Of a DNA stretch of 57,341 nt, positions 26,143 through 34,786 are shown one piece after another. The notes beneath the pieces are model-generated. The model did no database searches, had not been told where the DNA came from, and saw nothing but the letters and a program-made list of their open reading frames with translations. This stretch comes from Extensimonas sp963708545 (GTDB taxonomy: Bacteria > Pseudomonadota > Gammaproteobacteria > Burkholderiales > Burkholderiaceae_C), in assembly GCA_963708545.1 (NCBI GenBank), contig CAVPUD010000150.1:1-57341 (forward strand), written 5' to 3'. The first letter of the stretch is position 1, and the number at the start of each line of letters is the position of its first letter. A program made the translations under genes and the position numbers.

Positions 26143-26247
26143 CCCCACACCCCACACCCCACACCCCACACCCCACACCCCACACCCCACACCCCACACC
26201 CCACACCCCACACCCCACACCCCACGCCCCACGCCCCACGCCCCACA
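26143..26247 (+). repeat. Heptanucleotide tandem repeat, 15 units
   Basis: Eleven exact CCCCACA units (26143-26219) are followed by three CCCCACG units and a final CCCCACA, 105 bp in all. The array begins 4 bp after the cysB stop and ends 2 bp before the ATG of the aminotransferase gene. It therefore makes up the whole intergenic region and leaves no Shine-Dalgarno sequence. The frame of the aminotransferase stays open through the array. Confidence 0.97.
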
Positions 26248-26249
26248 CC

Positions 26250-27416
26250 ATGACCGCGCCCACCGTCCGCACGCCCGCGCTGCAAAGCAAACTGCCCGAA
26301 GTCGGCACCACCATCTTCACCGTGATGTCGGCCCTCGCCGCAGAAGTGAGCGCCGTGAACCTGGGCCAGGGCTTTCCCGACTTCGACTGCGATCCGGCGC
26401 TCGTCGAGGCCGTGTACCAGGCCATGCGCGCAGGCCACAACCAATACCCGCCCATGCCCGGCGTGCCGGCCCTGCGCAGCGCCGTTGCTTCCAAAATAGA
26501 AGCGCTGCATGGCCGCAAATACAGCGCCGACAGCGAAATCACCATAACCGCCGGGGCCACGCAGGCGATCCTCACGGCGATCCTCGCCTGCGTGCGCCCA
26601 GGTGACGAAGTGATCGTGCTCGAGCCCTGTTACGACAGCTACGCGCCCAACATCGCGCTCGCTGGCGGCACCGTGGTGCGCGTGCCGCTCACGCCCGGGA
26701 GCTTTCGGCCCGACTTCGACAAAATCGCCGCGGCGCTCTCACCGCGCACGCGCGCGCTGCTCATCAACAGCCCGCACAACCCCAGCGCCACGGTCTGGAG
26801 CGCGCAGGACATGCTCACTTTGCAGGAGCTGCTCGCGCCCACCGACGTGCTCTTGATCAGCGACGAGGTCTATGAACACATGGTGTTCGACGGCGCCGAG
26901 CACCAGAGCGCCGCACGCTTTGCGGGCCTCGCGGCGCGCGCCTTCATCGTCTCGAGCTTCGGCAAGACCTTCCACGTCACGGGCTGGAAGGTCGGCACCG
27001 TGGCGGCGCCCGCAGTGCTCACGGCCGAGTTTCGCAAGGTGCACCAGTTCAACGTCTTCACCGTGAATACACCCATGCAGCACGGCCTGGCCAGCTACCT
27101 GCAAAACCCCGCGCCCTACCTGCAGCTACCCGCGTTCTACCAAGCCAAGCGCGACCTGTTTCGCGCGGGGCTGGCCGGCTCGCGCCTGCGCCTACTGCCT
27201 TGCGCAGGCAGCTACTTTCAGTGCGTGGATATTTCGGCCGTGAGCGACTTGGGCGAGGCCGACTTCTGCCAATGGCTCACGCGCGAAATCGGCGTGGCCG
27301 CGATCCCGCTCTCGGCTTTTTACGGCAACGGCTTCGACCAGCGGGTGGTGCGCTTTTGCTTTGCCAAAAAAGACGAAACGCTGCGCACGGCACTGCAGCG
27401 ACTGCGCAGGCTGTAG
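26250..27416 (+). CDS. PLP-dependent aminotransferase (methionine/kynurenine type)
   Basis: This 388-residue class I/II aminotransferase resembles YbdL (methionine aminotransferase) and kynurenine aminotransferases. Motifs include VNLGQGFPDFDCDP, NQYPPMPGVPALR, LEPCYDSYAPNI, LLINSPHNPSATVWS, LISDEVYEHMVFDG and the PLP lysine in VSSFGKTFHVTGWKVG (about 235-245). The ATG at 26250 is the first in-frame ATG after the repeat array; upstream codons in frame are only the repeat (PHPTPHT). Without a ribosome binding site it may rely on coupling to cysB or a leader-independent start. Confidence 0.88.
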   Translation: MTAPTVRTPALQSKLPEVGTTIFTVMSALAAEVSAVNLGQGFPDFDCDPALVEAVYQAMRAGHNQYPPMPGVPALRSAVASKIEALHGRKYSADSEITITAGATQAILTAILACVRPGDEVIVLEPCYDSYAPNIALAGGTVVRVPLTPGSFRPDFDKIAAALSPRTRALLINSPHNPSATVWSAQDMLTLQELLAPTDVLLISDEVYEHMVFDGAEHQSAARFAGLAARAFIVSSFGKTFHVTGWKVGTVAAPAVLTAEFRKVHQFNVFTVNTPMQHGLASYLQNPAPYLQLPAFYQAKRDLFRAGLAGSRLRLLPCAGSYFQCVDISAVSDLGEADFCQWLTREIGVAAIPLSAFYGNGFDQRVVRFCFAKKDETLRTALQRLRRL

Positions 27417-27478
27417 CGCACAGCCGCTTCCCGGGCGCCGGCATTTTTGCGACGGACCTTCGTTCGCCGCGTCACTTC

Positions 27479-28630
27479 TTACTTCGGATCGAGCCCCATC
27501 AGCTTGGCGATGAGGTTGCGCTGCACCTGCGACGTGCCCGCGGTGATCGTGGTCACGCGCGCGTCGCGGAAGTGCCGCTGCATGTCGAACTCCTTGATGT
27601 AGCCGTAACCGCCCATGATCTGCATGCCGTTGTTCGCGGCGCGCACGTAGGCTTCGGAGCCGAACAGCTTGGCCATGGACAGCACTTTGAGCGCGTCCTT
27701 GCCCTGCGCGAGCAGCCAGGCCGCGTGCAGCATCAGCAGGCGGCTCGCCTCGACCTCGGTCTGCATGTCGGCGAGCATGTGCGCGATCGCCTGGAAGTTG
27801 CCGATTGGCTTGCCGAACTGCTTGCGTTCCTTGGCGTAGGCGAGGGCCTGATCGACCACGTCCTGCGCGGCGCCGCAGTAGGCCGCCGTGGTCATGAGGC
27901 GTTCGAGCTGCAGACCCGAGAGCATGTAATCCCAGCCGCGGTTGGGCTCGCCGACGATGCAGTCGGCCGGAATGCGCACATTGTCGAAAAACACCTCGTA
28001 GGTGCCGAGCGAGCGCCGCCCCAGCGTGTCGAGCTTGCGCAGCCGTATGCCCGGCAAGGTGTTGTCCACGAGAAACAGCGAAATGCCCTTGCGGTAGTGC
28101 ACGCTGTTGTCGGTCTTGGCGTAGAGCGAAATGATGTTGTTCTTGGCGCCCGCGCCGGTGGAAAACACCTTCTGCCCGTTGATCACCCATTCGTCGCCCT
28201 CGCGCCGCGCAAAGGTGCGCATGGCGCCGGCGTCCGAGCCCGCATCGGGCTCGGTCATGGAGATCGACATGCGGATCTCGCCCGACATCAGCCGGGGCAG
28301 GTAGTGGCGCTTTTGCGCCTCGCTGCCGTTGTGCAGCAGATTGAGCCCGTTGAACACCGAGGTGCCATAGGCGCCCATGAGGTCGTAGCTCTTGCGCCCG
28401 AGCTCCTCGGCGATGATGGCGAAGTCGATCACGCTGCCGCCCAGGCCGCCGTACTGTTCGGGAAAGACCATGCTGATCAGGCCCATTTCGACGATCGCGT
28501 CATAGACCTCGTAGGGGTAGCGCGCCTCTTCGTCCATCGCGCGCACGTAGGCGGGCGTGGCGATGCGGTCGAGCATCTTGCGCACGCTCTCACGCAGCAT
28601 GTTCTGTTCTTCGGTAAAGCTGAAGTCCAT
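27479..28630 (-). CDS. Acyl-CoA dehydrogenase
   Basis: This 383-residue flavoprotein oxidises an acyl-CoA to the 2-enoyl-CoA. Family motifs: FPEQYGGLGGSVIDFAIIAE, SISMTEPDAGSDAGAMRT (FAD/substrate), INGQKVFSTGAGAKN, ERKQFGKPIGNFQA and IMGGYGYIKEFDMQRHFRDA. The usual catalytic Glu before GTSQ is replaced by Ala (ITAGTSQVQ). A Glu in LSGLQLERL, the position used by isovaleryl-CoA and long-chain enzymes, may serve instead. Last gene of the operon that starts at 31705; the 135-bp gap before it holds a repeat. Confidence 0.88.
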   Translation of the reverse strand: MDFSFTEEQNMLRESVRKMLDRIATPAYVRAMDEEARYPYEVYDAIVEMGLISMVFPEQYGGLGGSVIDFAIIAEELGRKSYDLMGAYGTSVFNGLNLLHNGSEAQKRHYLPRLMSGEIRMSISMTEPDAGSDAGAMRTFARREGDEWVINGQKVFSTGAGAKNNIISLYAKTDNSVHYRKGISLFLVDNTLPGIRLRKLDTLGRRSLGTYEVFFDNVRIPADCIVGEPNRGWDYMLSGLQLERLMTTAAYCGAAQDVVDQALAYAKERKQFGKPIGNFQAIAHMLADMQTEVEASRLLMLHAAWLLAQGKDALKVLSMAKLFGSEAYVRAANNGMQIMGGYGYIKEFDMQRHFRDARVTTITAGTSQVQRNLIAKLMGLDPK

Positions 28631-28697
28631 CGGGTGTCCTTTCGTGCCGCTGCGGACAGGGCAAAACGCTACTTTTTCAATAGCTAATTTTTGACCA

Positions 28698-28752
28698 TAA
28701 AAATGCCGCTCAGCGCTTATTCATAAAGCACAAGGAGCTCCTGTTTTTGAGT
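28698..28752 (-). repeat. ~50-bp dispersed intergenic repeat, copy 3
   Basis: Read on the minus strand, GGAGCTCCTTGTGCTTTATG is followed by AATAAGCGCTGAGCGGCATT, matching the family core (GATAGCT..., AAGCGCTAGAGGCC...). It lies between two acyl-CoA dehydrogenase genes of one operon. This copy is somewhat diverged. Confidence 0.45.
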
Positions 28753-28765
28753 CAAAATCCTTGCA

Positions 28766-29947
28766 TCAATCGCGCCGCTGGTTGAAGCTGCGGCCATAGA
28801 CGATGGAGGCGATGGTGTTGCGCAGAATCTCCACCGTGCCGCCGCCGAGCGCAAAACCGCGCGAGTCGCGCACCATGCGCTCGAGCGGGAAGTCGCGCGT
28901 AAAGCCATAGTGGCCGTGGATCTGCAGCGCCTCGTTGGTCACGCGCTGCACCATCTCGTTCGCATAGAGCTTGGCCTGCGCGGCCGCGAGCGGGTTCGGA
29001 AAGCCGTTTTCGAGGTGCGTGGCCGCGTGGTGCACCATGAGCCGTGTGGCGTGGATCTGCGTGGCCATGTCGGCGATCTTCCACTGTATACCCTGGAATT
29101 CGCAGATGGGTCGCCCGAACTGGTGGCGCTCCTTGGAGTAGGCGACGGCAAGCTCGAGCGCCTCGTGCGCCACGCCCAGGCACATCGCGGCGTTGCCCAC
29201 GCGCTCGGGGCCGAAGGAGCTCATGAGCACGCGAAAGCTCTTGGTCGAGTTTTCATCGCCGACCATGAGCACGTTTTCCTTGGGGATGCGCACGTTGTCG
29301 AAATACAACTCGGCCTCGGCCACGCCGCGCCCGCCCATCTTGCGGTCCGGCTTGCCGACGGAAAAGCCCGGCATGCCTTTTTCGACGATCACCGCGCCTA
29401 TGCCGTGCGCGCCCTTGGTCTTGCCAAAGCGCGCAAACACGAGGATGTGCGTAGCCAGGTGGCCGCCCGTGCAGAACACCTTGTGGCCATTGAGCCGCCA
29501 GCCGTCGCCGCCGGGTGTGGCGGAGGTGACCATGTCGGTGGTGGCCGAGCCTGCGCCGGGCTCGCTCATGCCGATGCCGAACATGTATTCGCCCGTGACG
29601 CACTTGGGCAGCAGGCGTTTTTTCTGCTCTTCCGAGCCCAGAATTTCGATCGCGCGCGAGGGGCCGTTGATTGCCACTTGGCACACGAGCGCGGTGTTGA
29701 AGCACACGCGCGAGATTTCTTCGAGGAACACCGTGGCGTGCAGTATCGACAGGCCCGAGCCGCCGTATTGCTCGGGGATGACCAGGCCCAGGTAGCCGAG
29801 CTTGGCGAGCAGGTCGCGGTTTTCTTGCGGGAATTCTTCTTTTTCGTCCCAATACGCGGCCTTGGCGGCAAACGCATCGACGGCAAACTTGCGCACGGCC
29901 GCGCGGAACTCCTCGAGCTCGCCGGCGGGAATGTGGGGAGATGTCAT
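28766..29947 (-). CDS. Acyl-CoA dehydrogenase
   Basis: This 393-residue acyl-CoA dehydrogenase has IPEQYGGSGLSILHATVFLE, GIGMSEPGAGSATTDM, LNGHKVFCTGGHLATH, ERHQFGRPICEFQGIQWKIA and IHGHYGFTRDFPLERMVRDS. Where most members have the catalytic Glu (EGTxxI) it has GGGTVEI. A Glu in SSFGPERVGN could take over, as in enzymes with the base on helix G. The close neighbour dehydrogenase shows the same absence. Substrate is unknown; the operon with hydratase-like genes suggests degradation of an unusual acyl or cyclic acid. Confidence 0.88.
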   Translation of the reverse strand: MTSPHIPAGELEEFRAAVRKFAVDAFAAKAAYWDEKEEFPQENRDLLAKLGYLGLVIPEQYGGSGLSILHATVFLEEISRVCFNTALVCQVAINGPSRAIEILGSEEQKKRLLPKCVTGEYMFGIGMSEPGAGSATTDMVTSATPGGDGWRLNGHKVFCTGGHLATHILVFARFGKTKGAHGIGAVIVEKGMPGFSVGKPDRKMGGRGVAEAELYFDNVRIPKENVLMVGDENSTKSFRVLMSSFGPERVGNAAMCLGVAHEALELAVAYSKERHQFGRPICEFQGIQWKIADMATQIHATRLMVHHAATHLENGFPNPLAAAQAKLYANEMVQRVTNEALQIHGHYGFTRDFPLERMVRDSRGFALGGGTVEILRNTIASIVYGRSFNQRRD

Positions 29948-30073
29948 GGTGTTTTGCTCTCGAAATGGGGGCTAGCCCCGCGGTGAATAGGCCCAGCGCA
30001 CGGCAGCATGGCGATCGCAGGCAGCCACGATGCAGCCGCGGCAGCGCCCCAAATCTTGCCTTCCGCGCAGCCC

Positions 30074-30844
30074 TCAGGAACCAATGAACTTGGGCGGGCG
30101 CTTTTCAAGGAAGGCCGCGACGCCCTCTTTGTGGTCGTGGGTCACGAGCAGCTGGTTTTGCACGTGCGATTCGAGCTCGAGGAAGGTGTCGAAATTCACC
30201 CCCGCCGCGCCCACGAACATGCACTTGGCCATGCCCAGCGCGAGCGTGGCCGACTGCGCCCAGTCGCCCGCGAGCTCCATCGCGCGCGCTTCGAGCCGCT
30301 CGTCCTCGACGAGCTCGGTCACGAGGTCGAGCCTGAGCGCTTCCTCGCCCGAGAGCATGCGCCCCGAGAGCACCAGCTCCTTCGCGCGCAGCACGCCCAC
30401 GTACTGGCTCAGCAGGAACACCGAGCCGCCGTCGGGCGCAAGGCCGACCTTTTTGAACACCTGCCCGAAGCGGGCCTGCGGCGAGGCGAGGATGTAGTCG
30501 CACGCCATGGCCATGCTCCAGCCCACGCCCACCGCGGGCCCGCGCACCGCCGCGAGGATGGGCTTTTCGAGGTGCACCATGGCGCGCAGCATGGAATGCG
30601 CCACGTGCAGCCGGTGCCGCCCGCCGCGGATGTCCGCCTTGCCCATGGAGCTGACGTCCGAACCCGCGCAAAACGCATTGCCCGCGCCGGCCAGGACGAC
30701 GGCGCGCACGGCGTCATCGTCGGCAAAGCCGCGAAAGGCGTCGAGCAACTGCACCTTCATGTCGTTGGTGAGCGCGTTCTTCTGCGCCGGGTTGTCTATG
30801 GTGACCTTGGCGACACCGTCCACGGTTTCTATGCGAATCGTCAT
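30074..30844 (-). CDS. Enoyl-CoA hydratase/isomerase-fold protein
   Basis: This is a crotonase-fold protein of 256 residues. The oxyanion-hole segments AGAGNAFCAGSDVSSM and AAVRGPAVGVGWSMAMACDY are present. Of the two catalytic glutamates of hydratases, the first is replaced (GVGWSMA instead of GGGxExA) and the second region reads GQVFKKVGLAPDGG. That pattern is closer to PaaG-type isomerases, so simple hydration is unlikely. AAGGAG lies 9 bp before the ATG at 30844, which I prefer over the ATG at 30853. Confidence 0.82.
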   Translation of the reverse strand: MTIRIETVDGVAKVTIDNPAQKNALTNDMKVQLLDAFRGFADDDAVRAVVLAGAGNAFCAGSDVSSMGKADIRGGRHRLHVAHSMLRAMVHLEKPILAAVRGPAVGVGWSMAMACDYILASPQARFGQVFKKVGLAPDGGSVFLLSQYVGVLRAKELVLSGRMLSGEEALRLDLVTELVEDERLEARAMELAGDWAQSATLALGMAKCMFVGAAGVNFDTFLELESHVQNQLLVTHDHKEGVAAFLEKRPPKFIGS

Positions 30845-30943
30845 TGCTTTCATCTCCTTGGCATGGCTTGCTCGGACGGACGGGCACTTTTGCATGCGGC
30901 AAGCGCCCGCGTGCCGGCTTCCCGGCGAGCCCAAAGTTTTGGC

Positions 30944-31705
30944 TCAACCGAATTGCGGCTTGCGCTTTTCGCGGAAGGCCGAGACGCCCTCTTTGACGTC
31001 CTCGGTCAGGAACAGGAATGGGAAGGCGTCGCCCGCGTAGCGCATTTCTTCGCCGCCGAGGCCGCGGTTGTAGAACGACTTCGCCATCTCCACGGCCATG
31101 CGCGGCTTGGCCGCGAGCTTTTCGGCGAAGGCCGTGGCTTCCTCGAGCAGCTTTTCGTGCGGCACGGTGCGCAGCGCAATGCCCAGGCGCACGGCCTCGG
31201 CCGCGTCTATGGGCTCGCCGAGCATGCTCAGCTCCTTGGCCTTGGGACGGCCGACGATCTCGTGCAGGCGCACCACGGCAAAACCCGGCAGCAGGCCGAG
31301 CTGGATTTCGGGCACGCCGAACTTGGCGCGCTCCGAGGCGAAGATGAAGTCGCAGGCGATCGCGAGCTCGAAACCGCCGCCGAAAGCCATGCCGTTGACG
31401 GCCGCGATCAAGGGCTTGCGGCAGCGCTCGGGCGACTGCAAGAACGGCAGGATGGTGGCGATGAACTGGCGCGTCTGCTCGGGCGTGACGGGGAAGCCGC
31501 TGATGTCGGCCCCCGCGCAAAAGGCCTTGTCGCCACGGCCCGTGATGATGCCGACGCGGATTTCATCGTCGGCCTCGATCTTGGCCAGGCTCTCGGTCAC
31601 GCCCTCGCGGATGCCCGCGGACAAGGCGTTGAGCTTGGAAGGCTCATCGAGGGTGATGTAGGCGATACGCCCCTTTTTTTCGAATTCGACACTGCCGATG
31701 CGCAT
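30944..31705 (-). CDS. Enoyl-CoA hydratase
   Basis: This 253-residue crotonase-fold protein has both hydratase glutamates, in AFGGGFELAIACDF and AKFGVPEIQLGLLPG, along with TGRGDKAFCAGADISG. It therefore can be a genuine enoyl-CoA hydratase. It is the first gene after the promoter at 31733-31761 and has AGGAGAG before the start. The operon order is hydratase, crotonase-fold protein, dehydrogenase, dehydrogenase. Confidence 0.88.
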   Translation of the reverse strand: MRIGSVEFEKKGRIAYITLDEPSKLNALSAGIREGVTESLAKIEADDEIRVGIITGRGDKAFCAGADISGFPVTPEQTRQFIATILPFLQSPERCRKPLIAAVNGMAFGGGFELAIACDFIFASERAKFGVPEIQLGLLPGFAVVRLHEIVGRPKAKELSMLGEPIDAAEAVRLGIALRTVPHEKLLEEATAFAEKLAAKPRMAVEMAKSFYNRGLGGEEMRYAGDAFPFLFLTEDVKEGVSAFREKRKPQFG

Positions 31706-31732
31706 GGTGTGCTCTCCTGTGGGAAAGCCTCA

Positions 31733-31761
31733 TTTATAACAAACGTTCGGTAGTTTGTCAC
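31733..31761 (-). promoter_or_regulatory. Sigma70-type promoter with palindromic operator
   Basis: On the minus strand GTGACA and TATAAA are separated by exactly 17 bp and lie 28 bp before the first gene of the acyl-CoA operon. The spacer (31739-31758 with edges) contains the inverted repeat ACAAAC...GTTTGT and the overlapping imperfect palindrome ACCGAACGTTTGT. This resembles operators of TetR-family regulators of acyl-CoA metabolism. A repressor bound here would block polymerase. No regulator gene lies next to it. Confidence 0.6.
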
Positions 31762-31784
31762 GGACGAACGGGCTTTGGCGCGCG

Positions 31785-31826
31785 CAAAAAGTGAAGGGCC
31801 GACAAGCCTTCTCAGCTTGCCGGCCC
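31785..31826 (-). terminator. Rho-independent terminator of clpA
   Basis: On the minus strand a 12-bp stem (GGGCCGGCAAGC with GCTTGTCGGCCC, one G-T pair) is followed by TTCACTTTTT. It lies about 30 bp behind the clpA stop and also separates it from the acyl-CoA operon promoter. Confidence 0.75.
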
Positions 31827-31857
31827 TCGATGTGGCAGCCGTGGCGGCGTCGACCTG

Positions 31858-34182
31858 TCAGTCCGCCGTGGCCTCTTCGGGCTCCGCAGGCTCGGAACGA
31901 GTCAGGCGGTCTTTCTTGGGCAGCGCCGTGATGTCGAGCACCACTTCGTCCTTGTCGTCCAGGTCAACCGTGAGGCGCCCGCCCTCGATCAAGCGGCCGA
32001 ACAGCAGCTCGTCGGCCAGCGCGCGGCGTATCGTGTCCTGGATCAGGCGCTGCATGGGCCGCGCGCCCATGAGCGGGTCGAACCCTTTTTTCGCGAGGTA
32101 CTTGCGCAGCTTGTCGGTGAAGGTGACCTCGACCTTCTTCTCGGCGAGCTGCTGTTCGAGCTGCAGCAGGAACTTGTCAACCACGCGCAGGATGACCTGC
32201 TCGTCGAGCGGCTTGAAGCTCACGATGGCGTCGAGCCGGTTGCGGAACTCGGGCGTGAACAGGCGTTTGATGTCGCCCATTTCGTCGCCGGGCTGGCGCT
32301 GCGTCGTGAAGCCAATGGTGGCCTTGTTCATGGTCTCGGCGCCCGCGTTCGTCGTCATGATGATGATGACGTTGCGGAAGTCGGCCTTGCGCCCGTTGTT
32401 GTCCGTGAGCGTGCCGTGGTCCATCACCTGCAGCAGCACGTTGAAGATGTCCGGGTGCGCTTTTTCGATCTCGTCAAGCAACAGCACGGCGTGCGGTTTC
32501 TTGCTGATGGCCTCGGTGAGCAGCCCGCCCTGGTCGAACCCCACGTAGCCCGGCGGCGCGCCGATCAGGCGGCTCACGGCGTGGCGCTCCATGTATTCGG
32601 ACATGTCGAAGCGGATCAGCTCGATGCCCATGATGTAGGCCAGCTGCCTGGCCGCTTCGGTCTTGCCCACGCCCGTGGGGCCGCTGAACAGGAACGAGCC
32701 GATCGGCTTGTCGCCCCGACCCAGACCCGAGCGTGCCATCTTCACGGCGCTGGCGAGCACTTCGAGCGCCTTGTCCTGGCCGAACACCACGCTCTTCAAG
32801 TCGCGCTCGAGCGTCTGCAGCTTGCCGCGGTCGTCGTTCGAGACGCTCGCAGGCGGGATGCGCGCGATCTTGGCGACGATCTCTTCGATCTCGGTCTTGC
32901 CGATGGTTTTCTTGCGCTTGCTCGGCACGAGGATGCGCTGCGCCGCACCGGCCTCGTCGATCACGTCGATGGCCTTGTCGGGCAGGTGGCGGTCGTTGAT
33001 GTATTTGGCCGACAACTCGGCCGCAGCCTGCAGCGCCGTGGCCGAATACTTCACGCTGTGGTGCTCCTCGAAGCGCGATTTGAGCCCCTTGAGGATGTCT
33101 ATGGTTTCGGCCACGCTGGGCTCGACCACGTCGATCTTCTGGAAGCGCCGCGACAAGGCCGCGTCTTTTTCGAAGATGCCGCGGTATTCGCTGAACGTGG
33201 TCGCGCCTATGCACTTGAGCTGGCCGCTCGAGAGCGCCGGCTTGAGCAGGTTGGACGCATCGAGCGTGCCGCCCGAAGCCGCGCCCGCGCCGATCAGCGT
33301 GTGTATCTCGTCGATGAACAAAATGCCCTTGGGCTTGTCCTTGAGCGCCTTGAGCACGCCTTTGAGGCGCTGCTCGAAGTCGCCGCGGTACTTGGTGCCC
33401 GCGAGCAGCGCACCCATGTCGAGTGCATACACCGTGGCGTCGGCGAGGATTTCGGGCACGTCCCCCTGGGTGATGCGCCAGGCCAGACCCTCGGCGATGG
33501 CCGTCTTGCCCACGCCCGCCTCGCCCACGAGCAAGGGGTTGTTCTTGCGCCGGCGGCACAGAATTTGGATGGTGCGCTCGACCTCGTAGTGGCGGCCAAT
33601 CAGCGGGTCGATCTTGCCCTCTTTGGCGAGCTGGTTGAGGTTTTGCGTGAACTGGTCGAGCGGCGAGGCCTTTTCACTGCGCTCGCTGCCTGCGCCTTCT
33701 TCCGCTTCGCCCGAGCTTTCGGGCTTGGCAGGTTCGGACGGCTCGCCCTTGCGGATGCCGTGCGCGATGAAGTTGACCACGTCCAGGCGCGTCACGCCCT
33801 GCTGGTGCAGGTAATAGACGGCGTGCGAATCCTTTTCGCCGAAGATCGCGACGAGCACGTTCGCGCCCGTGACCTCTTTCTTGCCGTTGCCGGTGGACTG
33901 CACGTGCATGATCGCGCGCTGGATCACGCGCTGAAAGCCCAGCGTGGGCTGGGTATCGACATCATCGGTACCGGCCACCTGCGGGGTGTTGTCCTTGATG
34001 AAGTTGGAAAGCGCCGCGCGCAGGTCGTCGATGTTGGCGGCGCATGCGCGCAGCACTTCGGCTGCGCTGGGATTGTCGAGCAATGCAAGCAACAAATGCT
34101 CCACGGTGATGAACTCGTGGCGCTGCTGACGGGCCTCGACGAAGGCCATATGCAAGCTGACTTCCAGTTCCTGGGCAATCAT
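31858..34182 (-). CDS. clpA: ATP-dependent Clp protease ATP-binding subunit ClpA
   Basis: ClpA is the AAA+ unfoldase of the ClpAP protease. The 774-residue protein has an N-domain (MIAQELEVSLHMAFVEARQQ), a first ATPase domain with Walker A GEAGVGKT and FIDEIHTLIGAG, and a second with GPTGVGKT and LLLDEIEKAHPDIFN. Length and the absence of a long middle domain separate it from ClpB. The start has AAAGGAG upstream. clpS lies 60 bp before it on the same strand, the standard pair. Confidence 0.96.
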   Translation of the reverse strand: MIAQELEVSLHMAFVEARQQRHEFITVEHLLLALLDNPSAAEVLRACAANIDDLRAALSNFIKDNTPQVAGTDDVDTQPTLGFQRVIQRAIMHVQSTGNGKKEVTGANVLVAIFGEKDSHAVYYLHQQGVTRLDVVNFIAHGIRKGEPSEPAKPESSGEAEEGAGSERSEKASPLDQFTQNLNQLAKEGKIDPLIGRHYEVERTIQILCRRRKNNPLLVGEAGVGKTAIAEGLAWRITQGDVPEILADATVYALDMGALLAGTKYRGDFEQRLKGVLKALKDKPKGILFIDEIHTLIGAGAASGGTLDASNLLKPALSSGQLKCIGATTFSEYRGIFEKDAALSRRFQKIDVVEPSVAETIDILKGLKSRFEEHHSVKYSATALQAAAELSAKYINDRHLPDKAIDVIDEAGAAQRILVPSKRKKTIGKTEIEEIVAKIARIPPASVSNDDRGKLQTLERDLKSVVFGQDKALEVLASAVKMARSGLGRGDKPIGSFLFSGPTGVGKTEAARQLAYIMGIELIRFDMSEYMERHAVSRLIGAPPGYVGFDQGGLLTEAISKKPHAVLLLDEIEKAHPDIFNVLLQVMDHGTLTDNNGRKADFRNVIIIMTTNAGAETMNKATIGFTTQRQPGDEMGDIKRLFTPEFRNRLDAIVSFKPLDEQVILRVVDKFLLQLEQQLAEKKVEVTFTDKLRKYLAKKGFDPLMGARPMQRLIQDTIRRALADELLFGRLIEGGRLTVDLDDKDEVVLDITALPKKDRLTRSEPAEPEEATAD

Positions 34183-34242
34183 GTGAACTCCTTTGTGGTG
34201 CTTGCGTGGAAGGGATATTTATAAACCTGTCTGGATAAGCCC

Positions 34243-34602
34243 TCAATACGCGGGCTCACTGACACATTGCAAAGGGTGCCCGGCCTTGTTCGCGGCGTCG
34301 AGCACCTGCTCCACCTTGGTGCTTGCAACGTCGCGCGAATACACGCCGCAAACGCCTTTGCCTTCAAGGTGGATTTTGAGCATGATCTGCGTGGCTGTCT
34401 CCAGGTCTTTCCCGAAGAACTCCTGCAACACCACGACGACGAACTCCATGGGCGTGTAGTCGTCGTTGAGCATCACAACCTGGTACATCTTGGGCGGCTG
34501 GGTTTTTTGCGGCACTCTTTCGAGCATGACGGTATCACCGTCATCCGGTGCGGGCCGGACGACGGGCGGCGCGAAAGGTGAGGACGGAGATTGTGTAGCC
34601 AT
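34243..34602 (-). CDS. clpS: ClpAP adaptor protein ClpS
   Basis: ClpS delivers N-end-rule substrates to ClpA. The 119-residue protein has an unstructured N-terminus and the core PPKMYQVVMLNDDYTPMEFV with the NDD/YTPMEFV binding-pocket residues, followed by MLKIHLEGKGVCGVYSRDVA. An additional in-frame ATG at 34611 would add three residues. It is probably co-transcribed with clpA. Confidence 0.94.
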   Translation of the reverse strand: MATQSPSSPFAPPVVRPAPDDGDTVMLERVPQKTQPPKMYQVVMLNDDYTPMEFVVVVLQEFFGKDLETATQIMLKIHLEGKGVCGVYSRDVASTKVEQVLDAANKAGHPLQCVSEPAY

Positions 34603-34786
34603 GAAAATCATTCTAGCGAGCCGCGAAGATCGCTGCCTCAGACGGGATGTAATGCCGGCAAAGGGGAATTCAAGCAGGGGCCAAGCAAAATTCGGGCCGC
34701 GGTCGGCTCTGCGCAGCCGCAGCCCGACACCGTAGCGCCCGTGAACTTGTAAGCACACGGGCGCCAGCGCCGTACCGCTTTTGTCG

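Noticed and set aside
26117..26605. ORFs encoding Pro-Thr-His or Gly-Val-Trp repeats over the heptanucleotide array
   Set aside because: A 7-bp repeat without stops is open in all frames. These ORFs are in the wrong frame or strand relative to cysB and the aminotransferase.
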